Below are positions 1 through 9,433 of a stretch of 50,340 bases of DNA, piece after piece; within the stretch, counting starts at the first letter, position 1; every line of letters begins with the position of its first letter. A model generated the notes under the pieces. It searched no databases. It was not told the origin of the DNA and saw only the letters and a program-made list of their open reading frames with translations. Position numbers and translations under genes: made by a program. This stretch comes from Mogibacterium kristiansenii (GTDB lineage Bacteria; Bacillota; Clostridia; Peptostreptococcales; Anaerovoracaceae), in contig NZ_VUNA01000015.1 in the NCBI RefSeq assembly GCF_009695905.1, positions 1-50,340 of the forward strand, given 5' to 3'.

Positions 1-93
1 ATGAGAGAAGTCTATGGTCTTAAGCAGAGCGATAGCGAATAACATCTATACTATTTGCGGTACCCCATCTCTGGAACGCCGGTACCCGGCGTC

Positions 94-157
94 CCGGAAT
101 GGCGGTTTCACCGCACAGGAATATTCAAAAGGTTTCCACTACCGGAATGGTGGTTTC
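94..157. repeat. short direct repeats, 48-bp spacing
   Basis: A 16-bp word beginning CCGGAATGG occurs at 94-109 and again at 142-157 with one mismatch. A weaker relative (GCGGTTTCC) lies near 174. The first 240 bases otherwise show no convincing gene: the only long frame lacks recognisable protein features. The function of the repeats is unknown. Confidence 0.4.
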
Positions 158-247
158 CTTAAAAACGGATTTGCGGTTTCCTATCCCCGGACAGCAGGGA
201 CACGGAGGCCGGATTATTCACCTAATGACAGGGTGTTATACACATAT

Positions 248-290
248 AAAAATGTGACCATTTTACTGTATGTTTAATGGTCACATTTTT
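248..290. terminator. bidirectional intrinsic terminator ending the polysaccharide operon
   Basis: Perfect 15-bp inverted repeat (248-262 and 276-290) with a 13-nt loop. The arms start and end in A5/T5, so a U-tract follows the stem on both strands. It lies 52 bases past the stop of the last minus-strand capsule gene, as expected for the operon end. Confidence 0.8.
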
Positions 291-341
291 CGCAAGTCTC
301 TTGAACATCTTTATTCCACGGTGCCAGAAGCGACAATTCAA

Positions 342-1538
342 TCACACTTCCTCAAAGAATGTATCCGGCCTCTTTGGATTAAATATCTCATTACAAGTCA
401 TCACAGTAACTAAATCTTCCGTTTCACTCAGATTGATAATATTATGAGTCCATCCCGGAATCATATGCACCGCTTCAATTTTGTCGCCGCTCACCTCGAA
501 TTCAACCATCTCCCCGGTATTGATGTTTCTCTCCTGAATAAGTCCATGTCCATGAACAACAATGAAGAGTTCCCATTTAGAATTGTGCCAGTGTTGTCCC
601 TTTGTAATACCGGGCTTACTAATATTAATGCTTACCTGACCGCAATCTTCGGTATGTACAAGCTCAGTGAAGCTGCCCCTGCTGTCAACATTCATCTTTA
701 GCTCATACTTAAACCTATCCGTTGGAAGATAGGTCAGGTAAAGACTGTATAGCTTCTTAGCGAAAGAGCCTTCCGGCATCTTTGGCATCAGAAGATTTAC
801 CGGCTGCTGTTTAAACTCCTGCAGCAAATCAACAATCTCACCTAATGTAACTTTATGAGTCACCGGAACATAGCAGTACCTTCCATCGACTGTGTCCACC
901 GTCTCGACCCCATCGAACTCACAGTGGCTCTCCTTTTCCTCAAGAAGATCGAACATTCCTTCAATAAGGTCATCGATGTAGAGCAATTCAAGTTCGGTAC
1001 TTCTGTCATTTACAGTGAATTCCTCATCATTTGCAACCGCCCAGCAGAACGTAGATACTGCCGAATTGTATTTTGGGCGACTGTGTCCCATTAGGTTCGG
1101 GAATCGATACACCGCAACCTTTGCACCGGTTTCCTGAGCATACTCAAAAAATAATTCTTCTCCGGCTTTTTTTGAACGACCGTATTCAGAATTACCAAAA
1201 CGCCCTGCAAGTGTGGCTTGAACAGAAGATGAAAGCATGATTGTCGCTTTATTATTATGCTTTTTCAATGTATCAAGCAACCGGCTGGCAAAACCAAAGT
1301 TTCCTTTCATAAAGTCTTCCGGATTTTCCGGTCTGTTAACACCTGCTAGATTAAATACGAAATCTGCATTCTGACAATATCGATCCAAATCTTCTGGGGT
1401 TGATTTCATATCATATTCATAAATTTCATCAATTACAAGATTGGGTCTTGTTCGGTTCTTCCCATCTCTGATGGTTTTGAGATTGTTACAAAGCGCCGTT
1501 CCCACCATTCCTTTGGCACCTGTTACCAATACATTCAT
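342..1538 (-). CDS. capF: CapF-like UDP-2-acetamido-2,6-dideoxyhexose epimerase/reductase
   Basis: Bifunctional enzyme of UDP-L-FucNAc synthesis. The N-terminal half is an extended SDR domain (VTGAKGMVG nucleotide loop at the start; YGRSK matching YxxxK). The C-terminal ~120 residues form a cupin (KGQHWHNSKWELF, a metal-binding His cluster). In the Cap5F family the cupin performs C3 epimerisation and the SDR part NADPH reduction at C4. The start at 1538 makes a 398-aa protein (family about 370). Its ATG overlaps the capG stop as TAATG, with GGAGG upstream, implying translational coupling. A longer frame to 1556 is possible but would include the ribosome binding site. Confidence 0.88.
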   Translation of the reverse strand: MNVLVTGAKGMVGTALCNNLKTIRDGKNRTRPNLVIDEIYEYDMKSTPEDLDRYCQNADFVFNLAGVNRPENPEDFMKGNFGFASRLLDTLKKHNNKATIMLSSSVQATLAGRFGNSEYGRSKKAGEELFFEYAQETGAKVAVYRFPNLMGHSRPKYNSAVSTFCWAVANDEEFTVNDRSTELELLYIDDLIEGMFDLLEEKESHCEFDGVETVDTVDGRYCYVPVTHKVTLGEIVDLLQEFKQQPVNLLMPKMPEGSFAKKLYSLYLTYLPTDRFKYELKMNVDSRGSFTELVHTEDCGQVSINISKPGITKGQHWHNSKWELFIVVHGHGLIQERNINTGEMVEFEVSGDKIEAVHMIPGWTHNIINLSETEDLVTVMTCNEIFNPKRPDTFFEEV

Positions 1539-2731
1539 TAGTTTGACTTCCTCCATACCATTTTGTTGACAACGTTTACATATCCTTGAATAATTCTTAC
1601 AACTTTCATGGATACAGTCTCATCTACATAATCCGGGCACGGCTTTCCGAGAATTCCTCTTGCTTTCATATCAATTGCCATATCAGTTGCTTGAAGAAGT
1701 TCGGTAGTTGAAATGCCCGCAAGAATAAAGTTTCCGGACTCCAGTGCTTCCGGTCTTTCCGTTGAAGTACGTATACACACAGCAGCTATCGGATGTCCAA
1801 TGGAGAGATAAAAACTGCTCTCTTCCGGAAGAGTTCCCGAATCGGATACGATAGCAAGTGCGTTCATCTGAAGGCAATTGTAATCGTTGAATCCAAGTGG
1901 CTCATTTACTTTCACTCTAGAATCAAGCTTGAATCCACTCTTCTCAAGTCTGTGCTTTGATCTTGGATGGCATGAATATAAGATTGGCATATTGTATTTC
2001 TCAGCCAATGCATTGATAGCGGTAAAGAGCGATTCAAAATTCTTTTCTGTATCAATATTCTCTTCCCTATGAGCGCTGAGCAAGATGTAGTTATTCGGCT
2101 CCAGTCCCAGTCGTTCCAGCACATCACTTCTCTTGATTTTTTCAAGATTCATTCTCAGAACTTCGGCCATCGGAGATCCGGTAACATATGTCCGTTCCTT
2201 TGGCATTCCCATTTCGTGAAGGTATTTTCTGGCCGGTTCGCTGTACGGAAGATTAACATCAGAGATAACATCAACTATTCTTCGGTTGGTTTCTTCCGGC
2301 AGACACTCATCTTTACATCTGTTACCTGCTTCCATGTGAAACAGCGGAATATGAAGCCGCTTTGCAGAGATAGCGGACAAACAACTATTCGTGTCTCCAA
2401 GCACCAAATATCCATCCGGCTGAAGTTCGGATAAAAGCTCAAAACTTCTTACAAGAATATTTCCGCATGTTACTCCTAGATTATCGCCCACAACCGGCAC
2501 CAAGATGTCCGGTCCGAATTCACCGTTACTGTTCTTCAGCTCAAAATCCTCCCAGAACACGGTGGAAAGATTTCGATCCCAGTTCTGATTGTAATAGATT
2601 ACACAAAGGTCAAAATACTCACGGCATCTCTTAATAACAGCTGCTAAACGAATAATTTCCGGACGAGTACCCAGACCAACGCACAGTTTTATCTTACCAT
2701 TATTTTGCCATTTGAAATTATGTTCTATCAT
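1538..2731 (-). CDS. capG: UDP-HexNAc 2-epimerase, CapG/WecB family
   Basis: Non-hydrolysing UDP-N-acetylhexosamine 2-epimerase, GT-B fold. Family motifs are visible: GLGTRPEIIRLA near the start, GDTNSCL, HMEAGNR, SAHREENID, SDSGTLPEES. In the CapE-CapF-CapG pathway it converts UDP-2-acetamido-2,6-dideoxy-L-talose to UDP-L-FucNAc. Its position directly before capF, with coupled start and stop, supports CapG rather than a ManNAc-forming WecB. The frame opens with TTG-ATG at 2752; I chose the ATG at 2731 because a GGGAG motif precedes it. The start is not certain. Confidence 0.85.
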   Translation of the reverse strand: MIEHNFKWQNNGKIKLCVGLGTRPEIIRLAAVIKRCREYFDLCVIYYNQNWDRNLSTVFWEDFELKNSNGEFGPDILVPVVGDNLGVTCGNILVRSFELLSELQPDGYLVLGDTNSCLSAISAKRLHIPLFHMEAGNRCKDECLPEETNRRIVDVISDVNLPYSEPARKYLHEMGMPKERTYVTGSPMAEVLRMNLEKIKRSDVLERLGLEPNNYILLSAHREENIDTEKNFESLFTAINALAEKYNMPILYSCHPRSKHRLEKSGFKLDSRVKVNEPLGFNDYNCLQMNALAIVSDSGTLPEESSFYLSIGHPIAAVCIRTSTERPEALESGNFILAGISTTELLQATDMAIDMKARGILGKPCPDYVDETVSMKVVRIIQGYVNVVNKMVWRKSN

Positions 2732-2757
2732 TACTAATATTTCTCCCATCAATCCAA

Positions 2758-3255
2758 CTACACTCTCGTAGCTCGTTCTATGATTTCTCCTGCCTCTATC
2801 TTCTCACAACACGAAATACGATTCTCACCTTTCACAATACAACGCACACATAAATGTGCTCCATCTTCTATAACAACATCATGATCTACCGTAGCGCCCA
2901 GGTTTATAATACAGCCTTTACCAACTATACTTCCAGTATTCACAATGGATCCAGGTAAAACCACACACCCAGACGATACTTGTGCTTTCGGAGACACATA
3001 TGCGGATGGATGAATCAAAGTAGCGAGTTTTCCACCTGCCTCTTCGATTTTATTAATCCATTGTAAACGAAACTTGTTATTCCCAAATGCTGGAATAAAT
3101 TCTGTATCATCATCTATGTAGCATGCAAAAGAAGCAAGTGGATACTCTTCATCTGCATCATCTAAAACTGTAATTAAATAGCCTCGTTGTTCTGCCATAT
3201 CATAGACTGTTCTTCCGTATCCGCCAGAACCTAAAATTATTAACTTCTTATTCAT
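2758..3255 (-). CDS. PglD/NeuD-like sugar O/N-acyltransferase, short C-terminus
   Basis: Starts with a Rossmann-like segment (IILGSGGYGRTVYD), then left-handed beta-helix hexapeptide repeats from about residue 80. The His of VDHD matches the catalytic base of PglD/NeuD enzymes, which acetylate nucleotide sugars with acetyl-CoA. It is 165 aa where the family is near 200-215. The last helix coils, which normally complete the acetyl-CoA site, are missing or replaced by a Cys-rich tail. It sits between capE and capG although the FucNAc pathway has no acetylation step, so it may act on another sugar or be impaired. Confidence 0.7.
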   Translation of the reverse strand: MNKKLIILGSGGYGRTVYDMAEQRGYLITVLDDADEEYPLASFACYIDDDTEFIPAFGNNKFRLQWINKIEEAGGKLATLIHPSAYVSPKAQVSSGCVVLPGSIVNTGSIVGKGCIINLGATVDHDVVIEDGAHLCVRCIVKGENRISCCEKIEAGEIIERATRV

Positions 3256-3271
3256 GAAATCACGCTTTCTT

Positions 3272-4306
3272 TTATTTTTCGGCTAATCTTTCCTGGATGT
3301 ATGCAATTTCTTTCATTTTTGCAATAATCTCTTCTTTATTAAGAAGTTTTGTATTATTTGAATTGAACTCTGTCAATTTGTTTCGTTCAATATTGCCCTC
3401 TTTGAAATACTTATCGTAATTTAATCCACGATTATCAGCAGGAACGCGATAAAATCCACCAAGATCAATTGCCTTTGCGCACTCCTCATTTGTAAGTAAT
3501 GTTTCATACATCTTCTCACCATGACGAATACCAATTACCTTAATATCTTCTTTCGTTCCACCAAACATCTCACAAACTGCTTCTGCCTGAAGACCAATTG
3601 AGCACGCCGGTGCTTTCATAATAAGCAAATCTCCATTCTCACCGTGTTCAAATGCATAAAGAACGAGATCAACTGCCTCTTCCAGAGACATGATGAAACG
3701 AGTCATGTTTGGCTCTGTAACAGTAATCGGATTACCTGCTTTAATCTGATCAATCCAGAGTGGGATTACGGATCCACGAGAGCACATTACATTGCCATAA
3801 CGTGTACAGCAGATTTTTGTTTTTCCACTATATCTAGATTTTGCAATTGCCACAGATTCTTCTAGTGATTTAGATTTACCCATTGCGTTGATTGGATAGG
3901 CAGCCTTATCGGTTGATAAGCAAATTACAGCTTCAACTCCTTCTTCAATTGCAGCTGTAAGGACATTGTCCGTTCCAATAATATTTGTTTTTACAGCCTC
4001 CATTGGGAAGAATTCGCAAGATGGAACCTGTTTTAATGCAGCAGCATGGAATATGTAATCAACACCGTGCATCGCATTCTTACATGATTGAAGATCTCTT
4101 ACATCTCCAATATAAAATTTAATCTTGTCTGCAACTTCAGGCATACGAACTTGGAAGTCATGACGCATATCATCCTGTTTTTTCTCATCACGAGAGAAAA
4201 CTCGAATTTCTCCAATATCTGTTTTGAGGAAACGATTTAAAACTACGTTTCCAAAAGAACCAGTACCACCAGTAATCATTAATGTTTTTCCTTTGAATAA
4301 AGACAT
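3272..4306 (-). CDS. capE: CapE-like UDP-GlcNAc 4,6-dehydratase/5-epimerase
   Basis: First enzyme of UDP-L-FucNAc synthesis. A soluble 344-aa SDR with TGGTGSFG at residues 12-19 and a polysaccharide-biosynthesis (CapD-type) core without membrane segments. The usual YxxxK pair appears as M-G-K-S-K, i.e. Met in place of Tyr, which is characteristic of CapE/FlaA1-type enzymes. LSTDKAAYP and RYGNVMCSRGSVIP follow the family. A strong AAGGAG precedes the ATG. With capG and capF it completes the three-step pathway. Confidence 0.9.
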   Translation of the reverse strand: MSLFKGKTLMITGGTGSFGNVVLNRFLKTDIGEIRVFSRDEKKQDDMRHDFQVRMPEVADKIKFYIGDVRDLQSCKNAMHGVDYIFHAAALKQVPSCEFFPMEAVKTNIIGTDNVLTAAIEEGVEAVICLSTDKAAYPINAMGKSKSLEESVAIAKSRYSGKTKICCTRYGNVMCSRGSVIPLWIDQIKAGNPITVTEPNMTRFIMSLEEAVDLVLYAFEHGENGDLLIMKAPACSIGLQAEAVCEMFGGTKEDIKVIGIRHGEKMYETLLTNEECAKAIDLGGFYRVPADNRGLNYDKYFKEGNIERNKLTEFNSNNTKLLNKEEIIAKMKEIAYIQERLAEK

Positions 4307-4368
4307 TTTCTTTCTCCTTTTATATCATTAATTATATTTTCTAAGCTAAAAATAATGAGCTTTCTATT

Positions 4369-4913
4369 CTATAAATAAATTCTTTTTGAATCTCCCTCAT
4401 AATGGTAATATTCCATTAATGCTTTGTCTTTTTCGACACCTTTTAAATGTCCTAAATGAAGAGATTCTTTTTGTATTTTTTCAAAATGTTCATCTGCAGT
4501 TTTTATTATTCTGGCGAGTACGCCAACTGCAACTGAATTACTTGGAATACTTTTAGAAATTGCAGCCCCTGCACCAATAATAACATTATCGCCAATTGTC
4601 ACTCCAGGTAAAATAATTACATTGTTTCCAATATATACATTGTCTCCAATTACAATAGGCTTTGTTGCCTCAAGATCCGGTACTTTATTTCTAAATAGCA
4701 ATCCCCCCGTCATGTGTTACAAACTTAACCCCATCTGTGATATGTACGTTTTTCCTAATGTAATAATCCATGGTTCTGTACTCCAATTAATATCTCCATA
4801 TAAATGTAATTCACCCTCAGGAAAGTTTACGCCTATTTTTTTGCCCATACTATTGGATTTTTTATTTGAGCAATTTTATTTTTTAACCGTTTAAATAACT
4901 CTATAATTTTCAT
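4369..4913 (-). pseudogene. hexapeptide O-acetyltransferase split by two homopolymer frameshifts
   Basis: A WcaF/maltose-acetyltransferase-type left-handed beta-helix protein can be read from ATG 4913 to the stop at 4369 only across two frame changes. Frame 1 gives MKIIELFKRLKNKIAQ and runs to a stop just after an A7 run (T7 on plus, 4836-4842). The next frame gives the N-terminal helix (GVNFPEGELHLYGDINWS through VKFVTHDGG). After a G6 run (C6 on plus, 4703-4708) the remainder, IVIGDNVYIGNNV onward, is in a third frame. One extra A and one fewer G would restore about 180 aa. Both changes sit in mononucleotide runs, so phase variation, decay and sequencing error are all possible. Confidence 0.75.
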
Positions 4914-5004
4914 TTTACTTCACAATAACCTTTCCTTATATCTTGATTAATGATATACAATATATTTTCATTACCTAAACTTCTTTTAGCTAATTCCATC
5001 AATA

Positions 5005-5880
5005 TTACAAATCCAGCTTGATTAGTTTTCCCATTTCTTTATCACCATCCAAAAGATCATCGTCTAATCCTCCTGCTGGAGTAAATGTTAATTCACCAAA
5101 ATAAACTTTATCATCCAATATATATAGGTCAGTTCTTACAAAAGGAAACTGTGCAGACAGTTTTTCAGCATACTCAATTGCTTTATCTAATAATTGGGGT
5201 TTACAAATTTTAAAATTTTTATCTATTTTAAGTGCATCTTTGGAATATGGAATCAAATTCCAATCTCTGTCGAAAAAATAATATTTAGCATGTCCCTCTT
5301 TTCTTTCAAGACACACCATTGTATATAGTACTTTTCCGTTAAAACAATAAAATTTATAATCTTCAATTTGCTTTCCATTATTATCAATGAATTTTTCAAT
5401 TGTGATTTTTTTAGGAATGTATTTATAATTAATTTCTGCTCTATGTTTCCAATAATCATCTTTCATCCACTGACTTACTGTTTTTTTTGCCTTTTCTATA
5501 TTTAGTTTTTCTTTATCAACGCAAATCAAATTATATCCGCATCCATGATTACATTTTAATACGAATTTTTTCGGTAAGCTATCCCAATCAATTTCATTCA
5601 CATCGCTATATACTCCCATTAATGGAATAAGAAGTTCTTCACATCCCATCTTCTTCACAAATTCTCTAACGGCATACTTATCAGCGCATTGTGTAATCGT
5701 AGGGTTATTATTATATGTATTCAATTTTAACCATTGAATTTTTTCGTTAAAGCTTTCCGGATTTTTAAGATTTAATGGTTTTTGAAATCTTTTTTTATAT
5801 AAATACTTAGTTGAACTGGTAGGTGATATTATAGTTCTAATAGAACACCCCCCCCTCATATATTTTCCAATATATATCAT
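5005..5880 (-). CDS. TupA-like ATP-grasp protein of a polysaccharide locus
   Basis: ATPgrasp_TupA family (formerly filed under glycosyltransferases), 291 aa. Family features are KKRF, LKNPESFNEKIQWLKL, DKYAVREFV, FVLKCNHGCGYN (nucleotide-binding strand) and GELTFTPAGG near the end (metal/ATP residues). Members ligate amino acids or similar groups in cell-surface polymer synthesis, TupA itself in teichuronopeptide; the substrate here is unknown. A G8 run (C8 on plus, 5848-5855) lies eight codons after the first ATG, so a one-base slip would abolish translation from the upstream starts. Confidence 0.72.
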   Translation of the reverse strand: MIYIGKYMRGGCSIRTIISPTSSTKYLYKKRFQKPLNLKNPESFNEKIQWLKLNTYNNNPTITQCADKYAVREFVKKMGCEELLIPLMGVYSDVNEIDWDSLPKKFVLKCNHGCGYNLICVDKEKLNIEKAKKTVSQWMKDDYWKHRAEINYKYIPKKITIEKFIDNNGKQIEDYKFYCFNGKVLYTMVCLERKEGHAKYYFFDRDWNLIPYSKDALKIDKNFKICKPQLLDKAIEYAEKLSAQFPFVRTDLYILDDKVYFGELTFTPAGGLDDDLLDGDKEMGKLIKLDL

Positions 5881-5895
5881 GTAAAATCTTAATTT

Positions 5896-7188
5896 TCATT
5901 TTAAAATTCCTTTCCCTATAAATGATTCAATTAAATATCTAACGTATATACGTGTTTCTTTATAGAATGTTGGCGCAATTAAACATGTCACCATTTCTGT
6001 AAATAGTGTCGCAACTGCCGCACCTATAATTCCATAATACTTAATTCCATAATAGTTTAATATCAAATTTATAATTACTCCCCATATTAATATATGTTTA
6101 GTGTAATTTTGTTTGTTCTCACATATCATCCATATAGATCTTGGATATGATAATGATGAGAATACTGTCGACCATATCAATATTACCAAAGGTCCTTTAG
6201 CCATCATATATGCGTTACCATATAAAACTAAAATAATAAAATCTGCCAAGACAGTAAATGCTATTGAAAATAATACTCCAATCCAAAAAATGAACCCAGA
6301 CAACTGTTTTAGCCTCTTTACATATAAACTTTTATTATGTTCTTGCACTTCCATAATTACAGGCCTTGCAGAATTTGTAAATGCTTGTGGTATAAAAACC
6401 CACATATTACATATCGTAGCTGCGGCAGTATAATATCCTACATCTGTTTGAGTCATCATTTTTCCTATCATTACTCTATCCATTTGGCTATATAAAACAG
6501 CCATCATTGTTGAAATAATTAAATGATAACTTTTTCTCAATAGTTGCTTTGAGGTTTGTAAATCAAACTCTAGTTTTCGTTTTCCTTGTTTACGATACAT
6601 TATTATAAACATAATGGCTATTAACAGTGAATCTAATGCTGTTGAAAAAGCAAACCATTCCACGCTTTTTCCCGTAATTAATAAAAACACCTTATATAAA
6701 GACATGACCGTATAAGATATACATCTAATTATAGTAGACACCTTAGAATTCAAATTAGATTGATACCACATATCAATTAAATTAAATGCATTAAAAGGTA
6801 ATATGATAGATTGCAAAAAGGTAACTACCAAAAGAATATGATCATCCGGATTCAAAAAATAGACTATTATGCACACAGCAACCATAGATAATACGCCAGC
6901 TATCAAACGCATTATTATGCCGCTTCCCAATATTATTCCTTCTTGCTCCCGTTTAGAAATAATTTCCCTAACTACGATACCCTCTAAGCCCAACGCACAG
7001 AAAATTGTAAAAAATGATATATATGATGCAGCATAGTTTATAGTTCCATAATTAGACGGACCCAAATATCTTGCACTAATTACACCAATAAACAGTGAAA
7101 TAACCATTTGATATATTTGCGCAAAAACCATCCAACTTGTATTTTGAAAAAATTTATTAGTCAAAAATCTTTTAATTTGTTCTAACAT
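5896..7188 (-). CDS. wzx: Wzx-type oligosaccharide flippase
   Basis: A 430-aa polytopic membrane protein of the MATE/MOP polysaccharide transporter family, with about 12 hydrophobic segments. The N-terminal NTSWMVFAQIYQM and ARYLGPSNYGTINYA are typical of Wzx. It flips undecaprenyl-diphosphate-linked repeat units across the membrane for Wzy polymerisation. Its ATG overlaps the stop of the preceding GT2 gene (TAATG), so the two are translationally coupled. Confidence 0.88.
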   Translation of the reverse strand: MLEQIKRFLTNKFFQNTSWMVFAQIYQMVISLFIGVISARYLGPSNYGTINYAASYISFFTIFCALGLEGIVVREIISKREQEGIILGSGIIMRLIAGVLSMVAVCIIVYFLNPDDHILLVVTFLQSIILPFNAFNLIDMWYQSNLNSKVSTIIRCISYTVMSLYKVFLLITGKSVEWFAFSTALDSLLIAIMFIIMYRKQGKRKLEFDLQTSKQLLRKSYHLIISTMMAVLYSQMDRVMIGKMMTQTDVGYYTAAATICNMWVFIPQAFTNSARPVIMEVQEHNKSLYVKRLKQLSGFIFWIGVLFSIAFTVLADFIILVLYGNAYMMAKGPLVILIWSTVFSSLSYPRSIWMICENKQNYTKHILIWGVIINLILNYYGIKYYGIIGAAVATLFTEMVTCLIAPTFYKETRIYVRYLIESFIGKGILK

Positions 7189-8336
7189 TATAATCTTCTT
7201 TTCACCCTATCCATTATTGCATCAACCAATCCTACAATCCCAAGATGAAGCATTTTTTTCCAATGAATGGCTCTAACATCATAACGTGTAATTATGTCTT
7301 CAGTCCCACTCGGTTTCCTTTTTACCGAATGCAAATCATATATATATATTCCATTTCCTTCAACAGGAACAACGCAATTCATCTCGATCGGTCGATACTT
7401 TAATTGAAGTGTTTTTACAACTTTAAACGGATGTCGCGCTGTCGAAATAGCATAATCTGCATTTCCAAAATTTTCTCGATTTCCATACAAATCTAAAACA
7501 ACTTTTCCGTTCAATTCATCAAAGACTTCTAAACCAACTCTTTCAAAAAAAACATCATATTTTATTGCTCTTTCATATGTTGGTAAACGGTACTCTACTT
7601 CACCTTGCAACATAGATACTTGAAAATCATTATTGGGAATTCGACAATGTTCACCTGCATCCGAGGCATTTGTACTGAGCGAGAAATATGGATATACAAA
7701 ATATTTATCATTTTCTACAATATAACGCATGAAGTATTTTAACCATGATTGTTTATTCCAATTTGAAATATATTGCGGTAAAATACAACCTTCTGCCAAA
7801 TCCTTCTGTTCATTCTTTGTGTACCAGTTTTTAAACCCTTGCCACATTTTTTTTGACCAACATTGTCCCCATGACATGGCAAACTGCTGCATATACACAT
7901 CATATCCATTATTAACCGGCTCAAACGGTCTATATACACCTGGATGAGTCTGATGCTTATACAAAGAAATACCTGCAATTTTTGAGTCTTCTTCATAAAA
8001 AGACAATGTCTGTTTTACATATGTATAGAAATACTCTGATACATTCAAATCATCTTCTAATACAACTACTGCATCATATTTTTCTGTCAAATCACCACAT
8101 TGAATAATATGCTTTCTAAGCCCTTGTCGTTCCGGAAATGCACGGATAATCTTATTTCCAAATAACCATTCAACTTTTTCTGCAACTTTTACAATCTCAT
8201 TTTGCTTTTCTCCTTTATCTATACTCACGATAAGATCAACTTTATCATTAGCATAATCTGCTTTTACAACTGTATTCAACAATTGTTCCATAGAATCGGG
8301 GCGATTATACCCCACTGCTACTATTGCTATATTCAT
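7188..8336 (-). CDS. GT-A fold glycosyltransferase (GT2-like)
   Basis: 382-aa glycosyltransferase. The N-terminus has a nucleotide-sugar fold (IAIVAVGYNRPDSMEQLL) and an acidic LEDD motif (VVVLEDDLNVS) serving as the DxD-type metal site. The middle (MQQFAMSWGQCWSKKMW) resembles GNT-I/Alg-like sugar transferases of capsule loci. It has no membrane segment and probably adds one sugar to the lipid-linked repeat unit. It is the last gene before the IS30 insertion and is coupled to wzx downstream. Donor and linkage cannot be told from sequence. Confidence 0.72.
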   Translation of the reverse strand: MNIAIVAVGYNRPDSMEQLLNTVVKADYANDKVDLIVSIDKGEKQNEIVKVAEKVEWLFGNKIIRAFPERQGLRKHIIQCGDLTEKYDAVVVLEDDLNVSEYFYTYVKQTLSFYEEDSKIAGISLYKHQTHPGVYRPFEPVNNGYDVYMQQFAMSWGQCWSKKMWQGFKNWYTKNEQKDLAEGCILPQYISNWNKQSWLKYFMRYIVENDKYFVYPYFSLSTNASDAGEHCRIPNNDFQVSMLQGEVEYRLPTYERAIKYDVFFERVGLEVFDELNGKVVLDLYGNRENFGNADYAISTARHPFKVVKTLQLKYRPIEMNCVVPVEGNGIYIYDLHSVKRKPSGTEDIITRYDVRAIHWKKMLHLGIVGLVDAIMDRVKRRL

Positions 8337-8380
8337 ATTTTACTCTTCCTCTACAAATTTTTCTCCGTAAATTGCAATAA

Positions 8381-9430
8381 CAAGTTGAACATTGACATGT
8401 GAACAGTCCTAAGCACACAGGGTGGTTATCTTGGAGGAATGGTTACATTCCTCTTAGGTGACCTCAAGCACAGGATGAGCATGCTAGTCAAGGCCGCCAA
8501 AAGCGCATCGTCAGAGGTCGCCTTGACTGGCTGGGAGTCCGTGCTATCCAGATTGTTACACTGCTATGGTGTAGATTCTGTCCAGTTCCTCCTCAAAAAG
8601 CTCGTCGGGTGTACTATAAACGAGGATTTTTCTTGGAAGGCTGTTACACCAGACTTCAATCTGGCAGATCTGCTCGTCTGAGAAGCTGTCGATTCTGCGT
8701 CCTTTCGGAATGAATCTACGGATTAGGCCGTTTTTATCGCTCTTTGATCCGATTACCAGATCCGCTTCCCAGTGCCCGAACTCTGCACAGTCCTCGACAC
8801 TAGATGGCCGTTCTTCAATACTTCTGCCAAGAATCCGCTTGTTCTTAAGAACCCGTGTCTTTTTAGGAGAGCGCCGCAGCTTTTCCGGAAGATCGATGTT
8901 TTTGATCCTCCGGAGTCCGAGGTCTGCATAATTGTAAAGTGTTTTCGTGCAGACGATCTGTTCCCGGATAAAGGATGCATCCTTCAGGGCACGGTGGACA
9001 CAGACATCCAGCGACCATTTGTCCTCAAAGAAGTGTTCTTCTACATAGGAGATAAAGGGACTTTTTTTCAAGGAAATCATAATGGCGACAACAGGCTGCA
9101 CGATTCTTTTTGTAGGTAGCCTGCCCGGCGCTTGCCTTATAACGGAATACATTGCCTCGATATAGAGAGCCTGTACCCCGCTTGATCTCGTTTCGGACGG
9201 TGTTCGGCGCACAGCCTATTTCCCTGGCAATCCTGTTGGATGTCCATCCATCTTTGAGGCGGGTTTGAATTACGACGCGTTCTTCATATGAAAGATGTTT
9301 ACCCTTTTTGTGTTCAGTTGTAGTAGAATGTAAGTGGTCCATAAGGTCTTCTCCTTGTAAATGTTGTTTGGTCACATACATTCTACCAAAGAAAAGCTTT
9401 ATGGACTTTTCAATTTACATGTTCAACTTG
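8381..9430 (-). mobile_element. IS30-family element, internally deleted
   Basis: About 1.05 kb bounded by a 12-bp inverted repeat, CAAGTTGAACAT at 8381-8392 and its complement at 9419-9430. It lies between the GT2 gene and wzy. It contains one broken IS30 transposase gene on the minus strand. The right end begins four bases before the wzy stop codon region, so element and gene nearly touch. A partial copy of the same end lies at 20068-20195. The exact outer edge is uncertain because 15 bases outside the repeat are also shared by both copies. Confidence 0.85.
8556..9381 (-). pseudogene. IS30 transposase, frameshifted and lacking its catalytic core
   Basis: The 5' part (9381 down to about 9062) encodes the helix-turn-helix region (LSYEERVVIQTRLKDGWTSN, IAREIGCAPNTVRNEIKRG). 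The next part continues in the +1 frame at an A7 run (T7 on plus, 9062-9068); one A too many explains it. After FGHWEADLVIG, the start of the DDE domain, the protein jumps straight to NGLIRRFIPKG, a motif near the end of IS30 transposases. The stretch of roughly 100 residues holding most catalytic acids is therefore missing. The element cannot move itself. Confidence 0.88.
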
Positions 9431-9433
9431 ATG

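Noticed and set aside
8439-8681. 80-aa plus-strand ORF in the IS30 element
   Set aside because: Antisense of the transposase remnant; no independent support as a passenger gene.
9062-9068. Programmed -1 frameshift in the IS30 transposase (A AAA AAG is a known slippery site)
   Set aside because: The second frame is +1 relative to the first, so a -1 slip leads to an early stop. The catalytic core is also deleted, so it is a pseudogene.
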